40,802 bases of DNA from Bacillota bacterium (lineage in GTDB: Bacteria; Bacillota; Sulfobacillia; JAMCWA01). The notes below the pieces were generated by a model. That model had not been told where the DNA came from. It made no database searches and saw only the letters and a program-made list of their open reading frames with translations. This document shows, piece by piece, positions 15,895 to 22,670 of this stretch. The stretch lies in contig JAMCWA010000023.1 in assembly GCA_023475165.1 (NCBI GenBank), positions 1 to 40,802 on the forward strand. The letters are read 5' to 3'. The stretch's first letter is position 1. The number at the start of each line of letters is the position of its first letter. The position numbers and the translations under genes were made by a program.

Positions 15895-18309
15895 ATGAGA
15901 AAATACAAGCGAAAGCTTCTTTTTGTAGCGGTTTGCGCCCTTATCGCTCTTTTCGCCCTGCCGATCCTTTCTTCGAATCTTCCGCCGGGTATTAACCATG
16001 GCTCGCGAAGAACTGCTTCGACGGGGCAGGATAGCGAGAGCAGCACCGTTGACGGGAGTCAGGCTGGGGGCGTCACCCCCTTTTTCCAGCCCAATACCTA
16101 CGAGATTTTGAAAGAAAGGCAGGCCTTCGGGCCCATCCCGCTTCCTGCTCCAGGGGCGGAGCGAAGCGTCAAGATCAAGGAATTTGCCTTAAATACCCCT
16201 CTGCCGCAATTCCCGCCGGAGGCCAGGGTCCTCCAGGTCGGCAATGCGCCGGCTTCTTTGGCTAGGGCACAGGATTTGGCGAAGAGACTAGGGCTTTCCG
16301 GGGAGCCTCAGGCGGCAGACGCCGAGTTTCATCTGAGTAGCCCGGCGGGGAACTTGACGTACTATCCTCGGGCGGAGGGCTTCTTTTTTTCCAGCGGGGA
16401 CGGGGGCAAGAGACCGCAGTCTTTCCCAAAAAGCGGCAGCGAAGCCCAGGGCTGGGCCGTCGATTTCCTCAAGGGAGCGCGGCTCTTACCGGAGGATAGC
16501 CAGAGCATAACCGTCTTTTCCAGCCCATCAGCCGGCTCTGGCTCCGAAACCCCCCGCCGGTGGACCATTGAGTTCAGGAGGCAGTTGGAGGGCCTGCCCG
16601 TAGAAGGCTTCTGGACTCCGGGAATAAAGGTGATGCTGGAGGCCGACGGCCAGATCTATCTGAGCGGCGTCCATCACCCCATCGCCGCTGCCAGCACTTA
16701 TCCGCTGCGGCCGGTGCAGGAAGCTTGGGAGGAGATCAAGGCGGGTCATTGGCTCTGGAGCGACGGAATTCTTACGGGCGGGGGAGAGGTGGTCATACCC
16801 CGCTTCACGGTGACTCAGGTGGCCTTGGTTTACCGCGAGGCCGAGGTACCGTTCCTCCAGGACTACCTGTCTCCCCTGTACGGCTTCTCTGACGGCCAGG
16901 TAACCCTTTATGCTTCGGCTCTCCCCGTCAGTCAGGTAGCCTGGTTGAAAGATGCCCGCGCGACGTTGGAGGGCTTTCGTGATCATCTTCTCTTAGTGCG
17001 CCAGGGCGACCTCTTCACCCTTAGGGCGGACGGGTCCGGGCTAAGGCGGCTGACCGATGATGGCCGTAATGCCTATGGGGATGTTTCGCCCGATGGGAAA
17101 AAGATTCTTTTTATCAAGACCGCGGAAGGGGGAACTGCCGACTGGGGTGAGGTCTGGAGTATGGGGGTGGACGGACAGGCGCCAGGGAGACTCCTAAGCC
17201 TCGCGGATCTTCCGGAGCAGGCAAGACCTGTCGGTACTCCCAGCCCTTCTGCTGGCTTTTTTGCCCCCGCCTGGTCACCCGATGGACGACACTTCTTGGC
17301 CCTGGTGTTCAACAACATTGTCCCCATGGGACCGGTAGCCGTTAGCCAGGCTGATGGAACTGACCTGCACCTGTTAGAATCGCCCTGGCCCTATGACCTG
17401 GCCGCTTGGTCGCCGGAGGGGGACGCCATTGCGCTGGTCAATGGTTCCAGTGACGTCCGGCCCCACGACTTATACCTGGTAAATCCCCGGGGCGGAGAGG
17501 CCGCGCAATTGACGGAGGGTTTTTTTATTTCCTCCTTCTCCTGGTCGCCGGACGGCCGGCAATTGGCCTTTGCCAGCTCGGTGAAATTCACCTTTGGACA
17601 GGACGGTGCCCGGGGTCGGAACCGGGAAAGCACCTTGGGAACCGCCGAGCGGGGGGGAGCGGTGCGTATCCTGATGAGTTCCCGAGAAAAGGGAGCTGTG
17701 TCCGGAGAACCGGGAACGTCGCTTCCCACTGGCCTGGGAGACCTAGCCTGGCTTCCCCTGCCCAAGGCAGCCATCTCAACTGACCAGACGGAGGTCGCCG
17801 CTACCGGCGATGACGCGCTCGGGGGGACAGTCGGTTCCATACCCGCGACCGATGCGTCTCAAAGGGCCATTTCAGTGGCCGCTCGCAATATGTCCCTGGC
17901 GGGGATTTCCCGGGCACAGACCGCCCGGTCCGCAACCGCCGGTGGCGAGCTCTCCCTTTCCGGGCGGGCCTGCCTGGCCTACACGGCCTGGTACGGCAAG
18001 GACGAAAACAGGGCCGCCGCGAAGGGGATCCTTTATACCATGGCCCTGGACACCCTCAGCTCGGAGGCCATCGCCTCTGGCTTGACCCCAGCCAGCCGCC
18101 AGAATGGTTCCTACCGTCCCAACACGGGCGTATCCTGGACGGCCGACGGCCGGCACTATCTCTTCCTGCGGGCGGGAGACATTTGGGTGGGTTCGGTTCA
18201 GGGCGGCGAGCCGCGTCAGTTGACCTTCACCGGCGATGTCCAGTATGCCCAGTGGTTTAGCCGCTATCGTGGACAACCTGTGCCGCTGATGCAGCAGGTG
18301 GGGCGATAA
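15895..18309 (+). CDS. exported protein with TolB-like beta-propeller repeats
   Basis: An 804-residue protein with an N-terminal signal/anchor (KRKLLFVAVCALIALFALPI). Residues about 60-330 form an unassigned domain. From about 370 there are repeated PD40/TolB motifs: DVSPDGKKILF, AWSPDGRHFLAL, AWSPEGDAIALV, SWSPDGRQLAFA and SWTADGRHYLFL, giving a beta-propeller outside the membrane. A low-complexity stretch near 650-710 separates the last blades. No Tol-Pal genes are nearby, as expected for a Gram-positive relative. ATG 15895 is preceded by AAGGGTGG; longer in-frame starts would precede the signal sequence and are unlikely. It closes the efflux operon, so it may sense or bind the exported material, but this is inference. 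Confidence 0.75.
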   Translation: MRKYKRKLLFVAVCALIALFALPILSSNLPPGINHGSRRTASTGQDSESSTVDGSQAGGVTPFFQPNTYEILKERQAFGPIPLPAPGAERSVKIKEFALNTPLPQFPPEARVLQVGNAPASLARAQDLAKRLGLSGEPQAADAEFHLSSPAGNLTYYPRAEGFFFSSGDGGKRPQSFPKSGSEAQGWAVDFLKGARLLPEDSQSITVFSSPSAGSGSETPRRWTIEFRRQLEGLPVEGFWTPGIKVMLEADGQIYLSGVHHPIAAASTYPLRPVQEAWEEIKAGHWLWSDGILTGGGEVVIPRFTVTQVALVYREAEVPFLQDYLSPLYGFSDGQVTLYASALPVSQVAWLKDARATLEGFRDHLLLVRQGDLFTLRADGSGLRRLTDDGRNAYGDVSPDGKKILFIKTAEGGTADWGEVWSMGVDGQAPGRLLSLADLPEQARPVGTPSPSAGFFAPAWSPDGRHFLALVFNNIVPMGPVAVSQADGTDLHLLESPWPYDLAAWSPEGDAIALVNGSSDVRPHDLYLVNPRGGEAAQLTEGFFISSFSWSPDGRQLAFASSVKFTFGQDGARGRNRESTLGTAERGGAVRILMSSREKGAVSGEPGTSLPTGLGDLAWLPLPKAAISTDQTEVAATGDDALGGTVGSIPATDASQRAISVAARNMSLAGISRAQTARSATAGGELSLSGRACLAYTAWYGKDENRAAAKGILYTMALDTLSSEAIASGLTPASRQNGSYRPNTGVSWTADGRHYLFLRAGDIWVGSVQGGEPRQLTFTGDVQYAQWFSRYRGQPVPLMQQVGR

Positions 18310-18336
18310 GAAGGGCCGGAACATGTCAAAGGAACT

Positions 18337-18377
18337 GGGAGCGGAAAACCGGGCCCTGATCCTTTATTGAGGGCCGG
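18337..18377 (+). other. hairpin after the efflux operon, no T run
   Basis: CCGGGCCCT and AGGGCCGG can pair around about 12 nt with one bulged G. It may aid transcript end formation but lacks the T tract of an intrinsic terminator. The remaining sequence up to 18620 shows no gene. Confidence 0.35.
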
Positions 18378-18620
18378 GTCGGGTCGGGAGGAATTCTTGT
18401 CCGGAAAGTCGAATCTTTAACGGAAAGGTTCTTGCACATTCTTCCACTTGCCGAAGAAAGCAGTTCGAGAATCAGTTGCCACCTTGAGAACAGTTGCGGC
18501 AAGGGGCGCGCAAGTCGGCCGGGAAGGCCTGCTGCGTTTGACAGCGGAAGAGGGGAATTGCCGCGGCCCTAAGGAAGAAAAATAAGAAGAGTGGAATCAG
18601 TCGGATTATCACTTTGGCCC

Positions 18621-18649
18621 TTGACGACGCGGGGAAGAAATGCTAATAT
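18621..18649 (+). promoter_or_regulatory. strong promoter of the redox operon
   Basis: TTGACG (18621-18626), 17 nt, TAATAT (18644-18649). It precedes the six-gene redox cluster, and its expected start point (about 18656) falls at the edge of the TACCCC palindrome. Confidence 0.75.
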
Positions 18650-18651
18650 GA

Positions 18652-18677
18652 CCCCTGGTACCCCGGGGGGTATGGGG
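18652..18677. promoter_or_regulatory. CsoR/CstR-type operator over the transcription start
   Basis: TACCCC (18659-18664), GG, GGGGTA (18667-18672) is a perfect 6-2-6 palindrome flanked by CCCC (18652-18655) and GGGG (18674-18677). Palindromes of the TACCCC-n-GGGGTA kind are typical operators of the CsoR/RcnR/CstR repressors (copper, nickel/cobalt, persulfide, formaldehyde). It overlaps the start point of the promoter at 18621, consistent with repression. No such repressor gene is in the window. Confidence 0.6.
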
Positions 18678-18753
18678 AAACCCGGCAGAAGAGCAGTTGA
18701 GGTGAAAGATAATACTACCGCCTCAAAGAGTTGGCTCCTGGGGAGGATTGTTT

Positions 18754-19188
18754 GTGGTGAAGATAAACTACCGTTTGCCCAAAGATGATACCCTCAAGAA
18801 AATTCTTTCTGAGAGCAAGACCATCGCGGTAGTGGGGTTGTCCAAGGATCCGCTCCGGCCGAGCCATGAAGTGGCCAGCTACCTACAAGAACATGGTTAT
18901 AAAATCATCCCGGTCAATCCGACCTTGGACGAGGTCCTGGGGGAAAAGTCGTACCCGTCCTTGGATGATGTGCCCGGAGAGGTAGACATTGTGGACATCT
19001 TCCGCCGTTCCCAGGACGTTCCTCCGGTGGTGGAGTCGGCCATCCGCAAGAAGGCTAAGGTAGTTTGGATGCAAGAGGGGATCGTCAACCACCCGGCGGC
19101 GGAGCGGGCCATGGAAAACGGACTGGCGGTGGTTATGGACCGCTGCACCAAGAAGGAACACATGCGCCTGGTCGGACAGGAACGCTGA
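18754..19188 (+). CDS. CoA-binding domain protein (YccU-like)
   Basis: A 144-residue single-domain protein with a Rossmann-type CoA-binding fold. KTIAVVGLSKDPLRPSHEVA near residue 23 is the nucleotide loop, then GYKIIPVNP, DIVDIFRR, VVWMQEGIVN and the conserved MDRCTKKEH near the end, all typical of the stand-alone YccU/YneT family. Members bind CoA; the conserved Cys of DRC may be modified by CoA, but the physiological role is not settled. Start GTG 18754 has GGGAGG at 18741-18746 with 7 nt spacing; TTG 18748 is too close. It is the first gene behind the CsoR-like operator, placing CoA-thiol handling with the redox genes that follow. Confidence 0.85.
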   Translation: MVKINYRLPKDDTLKKILSESKTIAVVGLSKDPLRPSHEVASYLQEHGYKIIPVNPTLDEVLGEKSYPSLDDVPGEVDIVDIFRRSQDVPPVVESAIRKKAKVVWMQEGIVNHPAAERAMENGLAVVMDRCTKKEHMRLVGQER

Positions 19189-19218
19189 GCTGACTGGGCC
19201 CAAAAGTGAGCTCGTTAC

Positions 19219-19392
19219 GAGATCCCCATGCCGCCTACGGCGGGACAACGAAGGATGAAAACGTGGCTTCAGCAGGGATCTGGTTTGATGTCGTCTGCGC
19301 CGATTTTGACCGAGCCAGGCACCGCGGTTGAGGCGCGATACGGCCGGCGCAGGCGGCCCAAAGCGAGCCCGGCACCGCCCGCGCGGCGCAGG
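19219..19392. repeat. diverged family B repeat
   Basis: ATGCCGCCTACGGCGGGACA at the left and CCGCCCGCGCGGCGCAGGTG at the right match family B in order, with CACCGC and CGGCCGGCGCAGG between, but with much substitution. It fills the gap between the CoA-binding and thioredoxin reductase genes. No ORF of its own is convincing. Confidence 0.5.
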
Positions 19393-19429
19393 TGGGTCTG
19401 ACGCAGGCTCCCAGAGGGAGGTATTGTCC

Positions 19430-20419
19430 ATGTCCAAAATCACTGACCTGGAATTTGTGCTGCCTTCCGGGGAAGAAGAGAAAAAGCGGGAGGATCAGGT
19501 CTACGACGTGATCATCGTCGGGGGCGGTCCGGCTGGTCTGACGGCAGCCCTCTACGCCGGACGCTCCCTCCTCTCCACTTTGCTGCTGGAGAAGATGCTG
19601 CCGGGCGGCCAGGCGGCTACTACTGACCGCATTGAGAACTACCCGGGCTTTCCGGGGGGCATCTCCGGGGCCGACCTGATGCAAAGGATGGAGGAACAGG
19701 CCCGGGAATTCGGGGTGGAAATCGGGTCAGGAGAAGTGACCCGGTTGGAAGTTGACAACGGTATCTTTAAACTCTATACTGATGAAGGCATTTCCCTGGG
19801 CCGCACGGTGATCCTGGCTTCCGGGGCGCGGGAGCGGAAACTGGGTGTTCCCGGGGAAGAAGAATATCGCGGTCGCGGCGTCTCCTATTGCGCCACCTGT
19901 GACGGAGCTTTTTACAAAGGTAAGCAGGTCGTGGTGGTGGGTGGTGGCGATTCGGCGGTGGAAGAGGGTCTTTACTTAACCCGTTTTGCCGGTAAGGTGA
20001 CCCTGATTCACCGACGCGACCAGTTGCGAGCCGTGAAGACGGCCCAGGAGAGGGCTTTTGCCAATCCCAAGATGGCCTTTGTCTGGGATACGGTCGTGGA
20101 AGAGATCATGGGAACCCGGATGGTGGAGAATCTCCGCCTGAAGAACGTCAAGACCGGTCAGATCAGTGAACTGGCCGCCGACGGCGTGTTCATCTACGCG
20201 GGAATGGAACCAAATTCCGAATTCCTCCAGGGTCTCGTGGAAATGGACTCGAGCGGATATGTCATCTCCGACGAAAACATGGCTACCAGCCTTCCGGGGG
20301 TCTTTGCCGCCGGTGACTTGCGCAAGAAGTCCTTGCGTCAGGTCTCCACCGCGGTGGGAGACGGAGCGACGGCAGCCATGGCGGCGGAACGGTACTTGTC
20401 GGAGAGGCATAACCGGTAA
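19430..20419 (+). CDS. trxB: thioredoxin reductase
   Basis: A 329-residue FAD/NAD(P) disulfide reductase. FAD motif GGGPAG at 31-36, redox-active CATC at 154-157, second dinucleotide motif GGGDSA at 171-176, HRRDQLRA (the HRRxxxR signature for NADPH), and a C-terminal FAD motif GVFAAGD. It passes electrons from NAD(P)H to a thioredoxin-fold partner; candidate partners are the CRFC protein and the two-domain oxidoreductase downstream. There is an N-terminal extension of about 23 mostly acidic residues before the usual start (MSKITDLEFV...). ATG 19430 follows GAGGGAGGT with 8 nt spacing, so the extension is translated. Upstream in-frame codons run into the repeat and are excluded. Confidence 0.95.
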   Translation: MSKITDLEFVLPSGEEEKKREDQVYDVIIVGGGPAGLTAALYAGRSLLSTLLLEKMLPGGQAATTDRIENYPGFPGGISGADLMQRMEEQAREFGVEIGSGEVTRLEVDNGIFKLYTDEGISLGRTVILASGARERKLGVPGEEEYRGRGVSYCATCDGAFYKGKQVVVVGGGDSAVEEGLYLTRFAGKVTLIHRRDQLRAVKTAQERAFANPKMAFVWDTVVEEIMGTRMVENLRLKNVKTGQISELAADGVFIYAGMEPNSEFLQGLVEMDSSGYVISDENMATSLPGVFAAGDLRKKSLRQVSTAVGDGATAAMAAERYLSERHNR

Positions 20420-20477
20420 TTCTCAGCTTAATAGCCGCGGTTTTGCCGCGGTACAATATTCCGGGGAGGGTATTTTC

Positions 20478-20714
20478 ATGGCGGTGATTGTCTACACTAC
20501 TCCTACCTGCCGGTTTTGCGCGGCAGTGAAGCGCTACCTGCAGGAGCGCAACATCACCTTTCGGGATATCGATGTCAGCCGGAACCCGGCGGCGGCAGTC
20601 GAAATGGTGCGTAAGTCGGGTCAGCAGGGTGTCCCCGTCATTGACATCAATGGGAAGATCATTATTGGATTCGACAAGCCCAAGATCAACAGCGCTCTGG
20701 GCATTAGAGGTTAA
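20478..20714 (+). CDS. glutaredoxin-like protein (NrdH/YruB type)
   Basis: A 78-residue thioredoxin-fold protein. The active site TPTCRFC (Cys 11 and 14) at the N-terminus, the cis-Pro segment GVPVIDINGK and the final GFDKPKI follow the small glutaredoxin/NrdH/YruB pattern. Such proteins are reduced by thioredoxin reductase in organisms lacking glutathione, which fits the gene directly upstream (58 nt away). ATG 20478 is preceded by GGGGAGGG. The 19 nt gap to groES shows a continuous operon. Confidence 0.9.
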   Translation: MAVIVYTTPTCRFCAAVKRYLQERNITFRDIDVSRNPAAAVEMVRKSGQQGVPVIDINGKIIIGFDKPKINSALGIRG

Positions 20715-20733
20715 GAAAGGAGAAGGATAACAG

Positions 20734-21006
20734 ATGAAGGTAAAACCCCTCGATGACCGCGTCTTGGTAAAACCCATGGAACCGAAAGAACAGACCAGGG
20801 GTGGCATTATCCTACCCGATACGGCCAAAGAAAAGTCCCAGGAGGGATTAGTTGTGGCGGTCGGGACCGATGAGGACCTGCAGGCCAAGATTAAGGCCGG
20901 GGACAAGGTACTCTTCGCCAAGTACGCCGGCACTGAGATTAAGATTGACGGCGAAGAACATATGATCCTGGGACGATCTGACGTCCTGGCCATCGTTGAG
21001 GAGTAG
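20734..21006 (+). CDS. groES: GroES co-chaperonin, without adjacent groEL
   Basis: A 90-residue Hsp10. VKPLDDRVLVKP at the N-terminus, the mobile loop QTRGGIILPDTAKEK that docks on GroEL, and YAGTEIKIDGEEHMILGRSDVLAIVE at the C-terminus are intact; the length is a few residues below the usual 94-97. AAGGAGAAGG precedes ATG 20734. It is unusual that no groEL follows: the next gene encodes an unrelated four-Cys protein. No CIRCE repeat or CtsR box precedes it, so it appears to be driven from the redox operon promoter at 18621. A conventional groESL may exist elsewhere. Confidence 0.92.
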   Translation: MKVKPLDDRVLVKPMEPKEQTRGGIILPDTAKEKSQEGLVVAVGTDEDLQAKIKAGDKVLFAKYAGTEIKIDGEEHMILGRSDVLAIVEE

Positions 21007-21059
21007 GCTGATAATCTCTCGGGGCATGTAGACTCAGGGGTTTCAAAGGAGAGAGACAG

Positions 21060-21380
21060 ATGATCACCGCCGAAATCAGCCCCGGCTCCTGCGGACTCCT
21101 GACGGTTGTCAATGTTACCGCCAGTCCCGATAAGCAGAGGGTCTTTCTGGAGTTGGCCAGCGAATGCCCCAATCTCCAGGAGGCGGCCGAGGAGATCAGG
21201 GAACTGGAAGCCTACCGGGAGGTTTTTGGACCACCGTGCGGAACCAGGGTCTACGAGGTAATGTCCAGACACACGCGACACCCCAGTTGCCCTGTGCCCG
21301 CTGGTGTCCTGAGAGCCATTGAGGTGGCGGCAGGTATTACCGGCCCCCATGATGTCAGCATTTCGGTTCGCTCGTCCTAG
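21060..21380 (+). CDS. uncharacterised four-cysteine protein, 106 aa
   Basis: A soluble 106-residue protein with four cysteines (11, 36, 60, 77) and two histidines (71, 74), several next to Pro/Gly (GSC, SECPN, PPCGT, PSCPV), suggesting a metal or Fe-S site or regulatory disulfides. It resembles small conserved proteins of anaerobic Bacillota whose function I do not know (possibly DUF6951-like; unverified). AAAGGAGAGAG precedes ATG 21060. Its stop TAG (21378-21380) is the first TAG of a short family A element, so the native C-terminus may have been replaced. It sits between groES and the oxidoreductase in the redox operon. Confidence 0.7.
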   Translation: MITAEISPGSCGLLTVVNVTASPDKQRVFLELASECPNLQEAAEEIRELEAYREVFGPPCGTRVYEVMSRHTRHPSCPVPAGVLRAIEVAAGITGPHDVSISVRSS

Positions 21381-21434
21381 GAGACCCTCGGGCGGGTTAA
21401 CCACTCAAGACGCAGTTTGTGAGCAGTGTACTAG
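21377..21434. repeat. family A repeat, minimal 58 bp form
   Basis: CTAGGAGACC at the left and GAGCAGTGTACTAG at the right, with GGTTAACCACTCAAGACGCA between, which is the reverse of the TGCGTTTTGCGTGGTTAACG core seen in longer copies. It lies inside the redox operon and supplies the upstream stop codon. Confidence 0.6.
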
Positions 21435-21463
21435 CTTGGTCTCGGGAAGGAGGTGTAGAAGCT

Positions 21464-22189
21464 ATGGGAATCATCTCGGATAAGGACAAAGCCCAACTGA
21501 GGAAAATGTTTGCTGATCTCCAGCACGACATAAAGCTCCTGTATTTTACCAATCCTGAGGCAGCCAGCCATGATCACGGTCATCACCACGAACATGAAGA
21601 TGAACACAACCATGAGCATGGTGAACACTGTCATTACTGCGAAGCTACGCAGGAGATTTTGCAGGAGGTTACCGGCCTGACCGACGGGAAGGCGCGGCTG
21701 GAAATCTACGACATCAAGCGCGATGCCGCTGTCGCCCAAAAATACGGAATTGACAAGATCCCAGCTACCGTTTTTTTGGGTGAAGATGACAAGGACTTCG
21801 GTATTCGTTTCTTCGGTATTCCCTCCGGCTATGAGTTTGCCACTCTGGTAGAGGACATTGTCGATCTTTCTAAGGGAAGTAACCGGCTGACGTCGGCCGC
21901 GAAGGCGGCCATCGAGAAGGTTGATCGGGACATTCACATTCAGGTCTTCATTACCCCCACTTGTCCCTATTGTCCTAAGGCCGCTCGGATGGGCCACCAG
22001 CTGGCCATGGAGAACGAACATATCCGGGCCGATGTCATCGAGGCCATCGAGTTTCCGGATCTGGCCAACAGTTATGGCGTTTACGGTGTTCCCAAGACCG
22101 TGATCAACGGCAACGTGGAATTTGAAGGGGCCGTACCGGAGAAAGACTTTGTCAACTATGTTCTTGAAGCCAACAACAAAGCCCGCTGA
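21464..22189 (+). CDS. two-domain protein disulfide oxidoreductase with His-rich insert
   Basis: A 241-residue PDO-type protein made of two thioredoxin folds. Unit 1 has CHYC (Cys 56, 59) and cis-Pro at KIPATVF (Pro100). Unit 2 has TPTCPYC (Cys 167, 170) and cis-Pro at GVPKTVI (Pro210). Such proteins form or reduce disulfides in the cytosol of thermophiles and are recycled by a thioredoxin reductase, here three genes upstream. Oddity: between strand 1 (LLYFTN) and the first active site is an insert at about residues 34-55 extremely rich in His, Asp and Glu (11 His in 22 residues at 36-57), a likely metal-binding loop next to a redox site. ATG 21464 follows AAGGAGGTG with 8 nt spacing. It is the last gene before the terminator at 22227. 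Confidence 0.9.
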   Translation: MGIISDKDKAQLRKMFADLQHDIKLLYFTNPEAASHDHGHHHEHEDEHNHEHGEHCHYCEATQEILQEVTGLTDGKARLEIYDIKRDAAVAQKYGIDKIPATVFLGEDDKDFGIRFFGIPSGYEFATLVEDIVDLSKGSNRLTSAAKAAIEKVDRDIHIQVFITPTCPYCPKAARMGHQLAMENEHIRADVIEAIEFPDLANSYGVYGVPKTVINGNVEFEGAVPEKDFVNYVLEANNKAR

Positions 22190-22226
22190 GCGACGCTTCC
22201 CAGTTTGACGTGGTAATTTTCGAGGG

Positions 22227-22254
22227 AAACCCTGGGCCATGAGCCCGGGGTTTT
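22227..22254 (+). terminator. terminator of the redox operon
   Basis: AAACCCTGGGC (22227-22237) pairs with GCCCGGGGTTT (22243-22253) with one T-G wobble, loop CATGA, ending in TTTT. Confidence 0.8.
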
Positions 22255-22313
22255 CCAATGCTATACGGGATGAAGCCTTTGATCATTGGGGGAGTTATTG
22301 AGACGAAAGGGTC

Positions 22314-22342
22314 AAAAAGGGGTCCACGCGCCCCTTTTTTTT
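22314..22342 (+). terminator. second terminator, usable on both strands
   Basis: AAAAAGGGG (22314-22322), loop TCCACGCG, CCCCTTTTT (22331-22339) then TTT. It insulates the ctsR promoter from the redox operon. No gene lies between the two terminators. Confidence 0.8.
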
Positions 22343-22384
22343 GTTTAGAGAGACCTAACGGGGGAAAAATGACAAATACGGGGT

Positions 22385-22415
22385 TTGCCAGGTCGGCCCC
22401 AGAAAATGTTATAAT
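22385..22415 (+). promoter_or_regulatory. ctsR operon promoter
   Basis: TATAAT (22410-22415) preceded by TGT, giving an extended -10. TTGCCA at 22385-22390 is a -35 candidate at a long 19 nt spacing. Confidence 0.7.
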
Positions 22416-22418
22416 AAC

Positions 22419-22434
22419 GTCAAAGAAGGTCAAA
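22419..22434 (+). promoter_or_regulatory. CtsR operator
   Basis: GTCAAAGAAGGTCAAA contains the tandem heptads of the CtsR box (GGTCAAA-nnn-GGTCAAA type) and lies 4 nt after the -10, over the start point. It implies autoregulation of ctsR-mcsA-mcsB-clpC and release on heat shock. Confidence 0.85.
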
Positions 22435-22448
22435 GATGAAGATGGAAG

Positions 22449-22497
22449 GCCGCCCTGGTGTTTCTCGGCTGGGGTAACCAGCGAAAAGGCGGCTGGT
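22449..22497 (+). other. imperfect long hairpin in the ctsR leader
   Basis: GCCGCC ... GGCGGC form the outer stem, TTTCTCG/CGAAAA the middle and GCTGG/CCAGC with loop GGTAA the tip. It would form at the 5' end of the mRNA just after the CtsR box. Confidence 0.45.
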
Positions 22498-22507
22498 AAG
22501 AAGTCTC

Positions 22508-22670
22508 CTAGCAGACCGCTGATGAACTGCGTTTTGAGCGGTTAAGCCGCCCGAGCAAAGCCGCCCTAGTCTTTATCGCGCTATCTTACTGCTTCTGGCG
22601 GCTTTAGCCCAATCGTAAGGACGGGACCGCTCAAAAGCCCATCTGTGTGGCGCAATCCGCATTCTCCTGG
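22508..22670. repeat. family A repeat in the ctsR leader
   Basis: CTAGCAGACCGCTGATGAAC at the left, then a TGCGTTTTGAGCGGTTAAGC core, and CTCAAAAGCCCATCTGTGTG with CGCAATCCGC near the right, as in other copies, ending close to TTCTCCTGG. The interior differs from the long copies. It lies between the CtsR-controlled promoter and ctsR, so it is transcribed. Confidence 0.6.

Noticed and set aside
18672..18788. Leader ORF between the CsoR-like operator and the CoA-binding gene
   Set aside because: No ribosome site before the ATG; it overlaps the next gene only by chance reading.
19328..19430. N-terminal extension of thioredoxin reductase upstream of ATG 19430
   Set aside because: It would translate a diverged repeat; the strong ribosome site is directly before 19430.
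22258..22545. 95-codon ORF after the redox operon
   Set aside because: It reads through an intrinsic terminator, the ctsR promoter and the CtsR box, and has no ribosome site.
21377..22670. CRISPR-like array from repeated CTAGGAG motifs
   Set aside because: The repeats are not evenly spaced, differ in length and orientation, and no cas genes are present.
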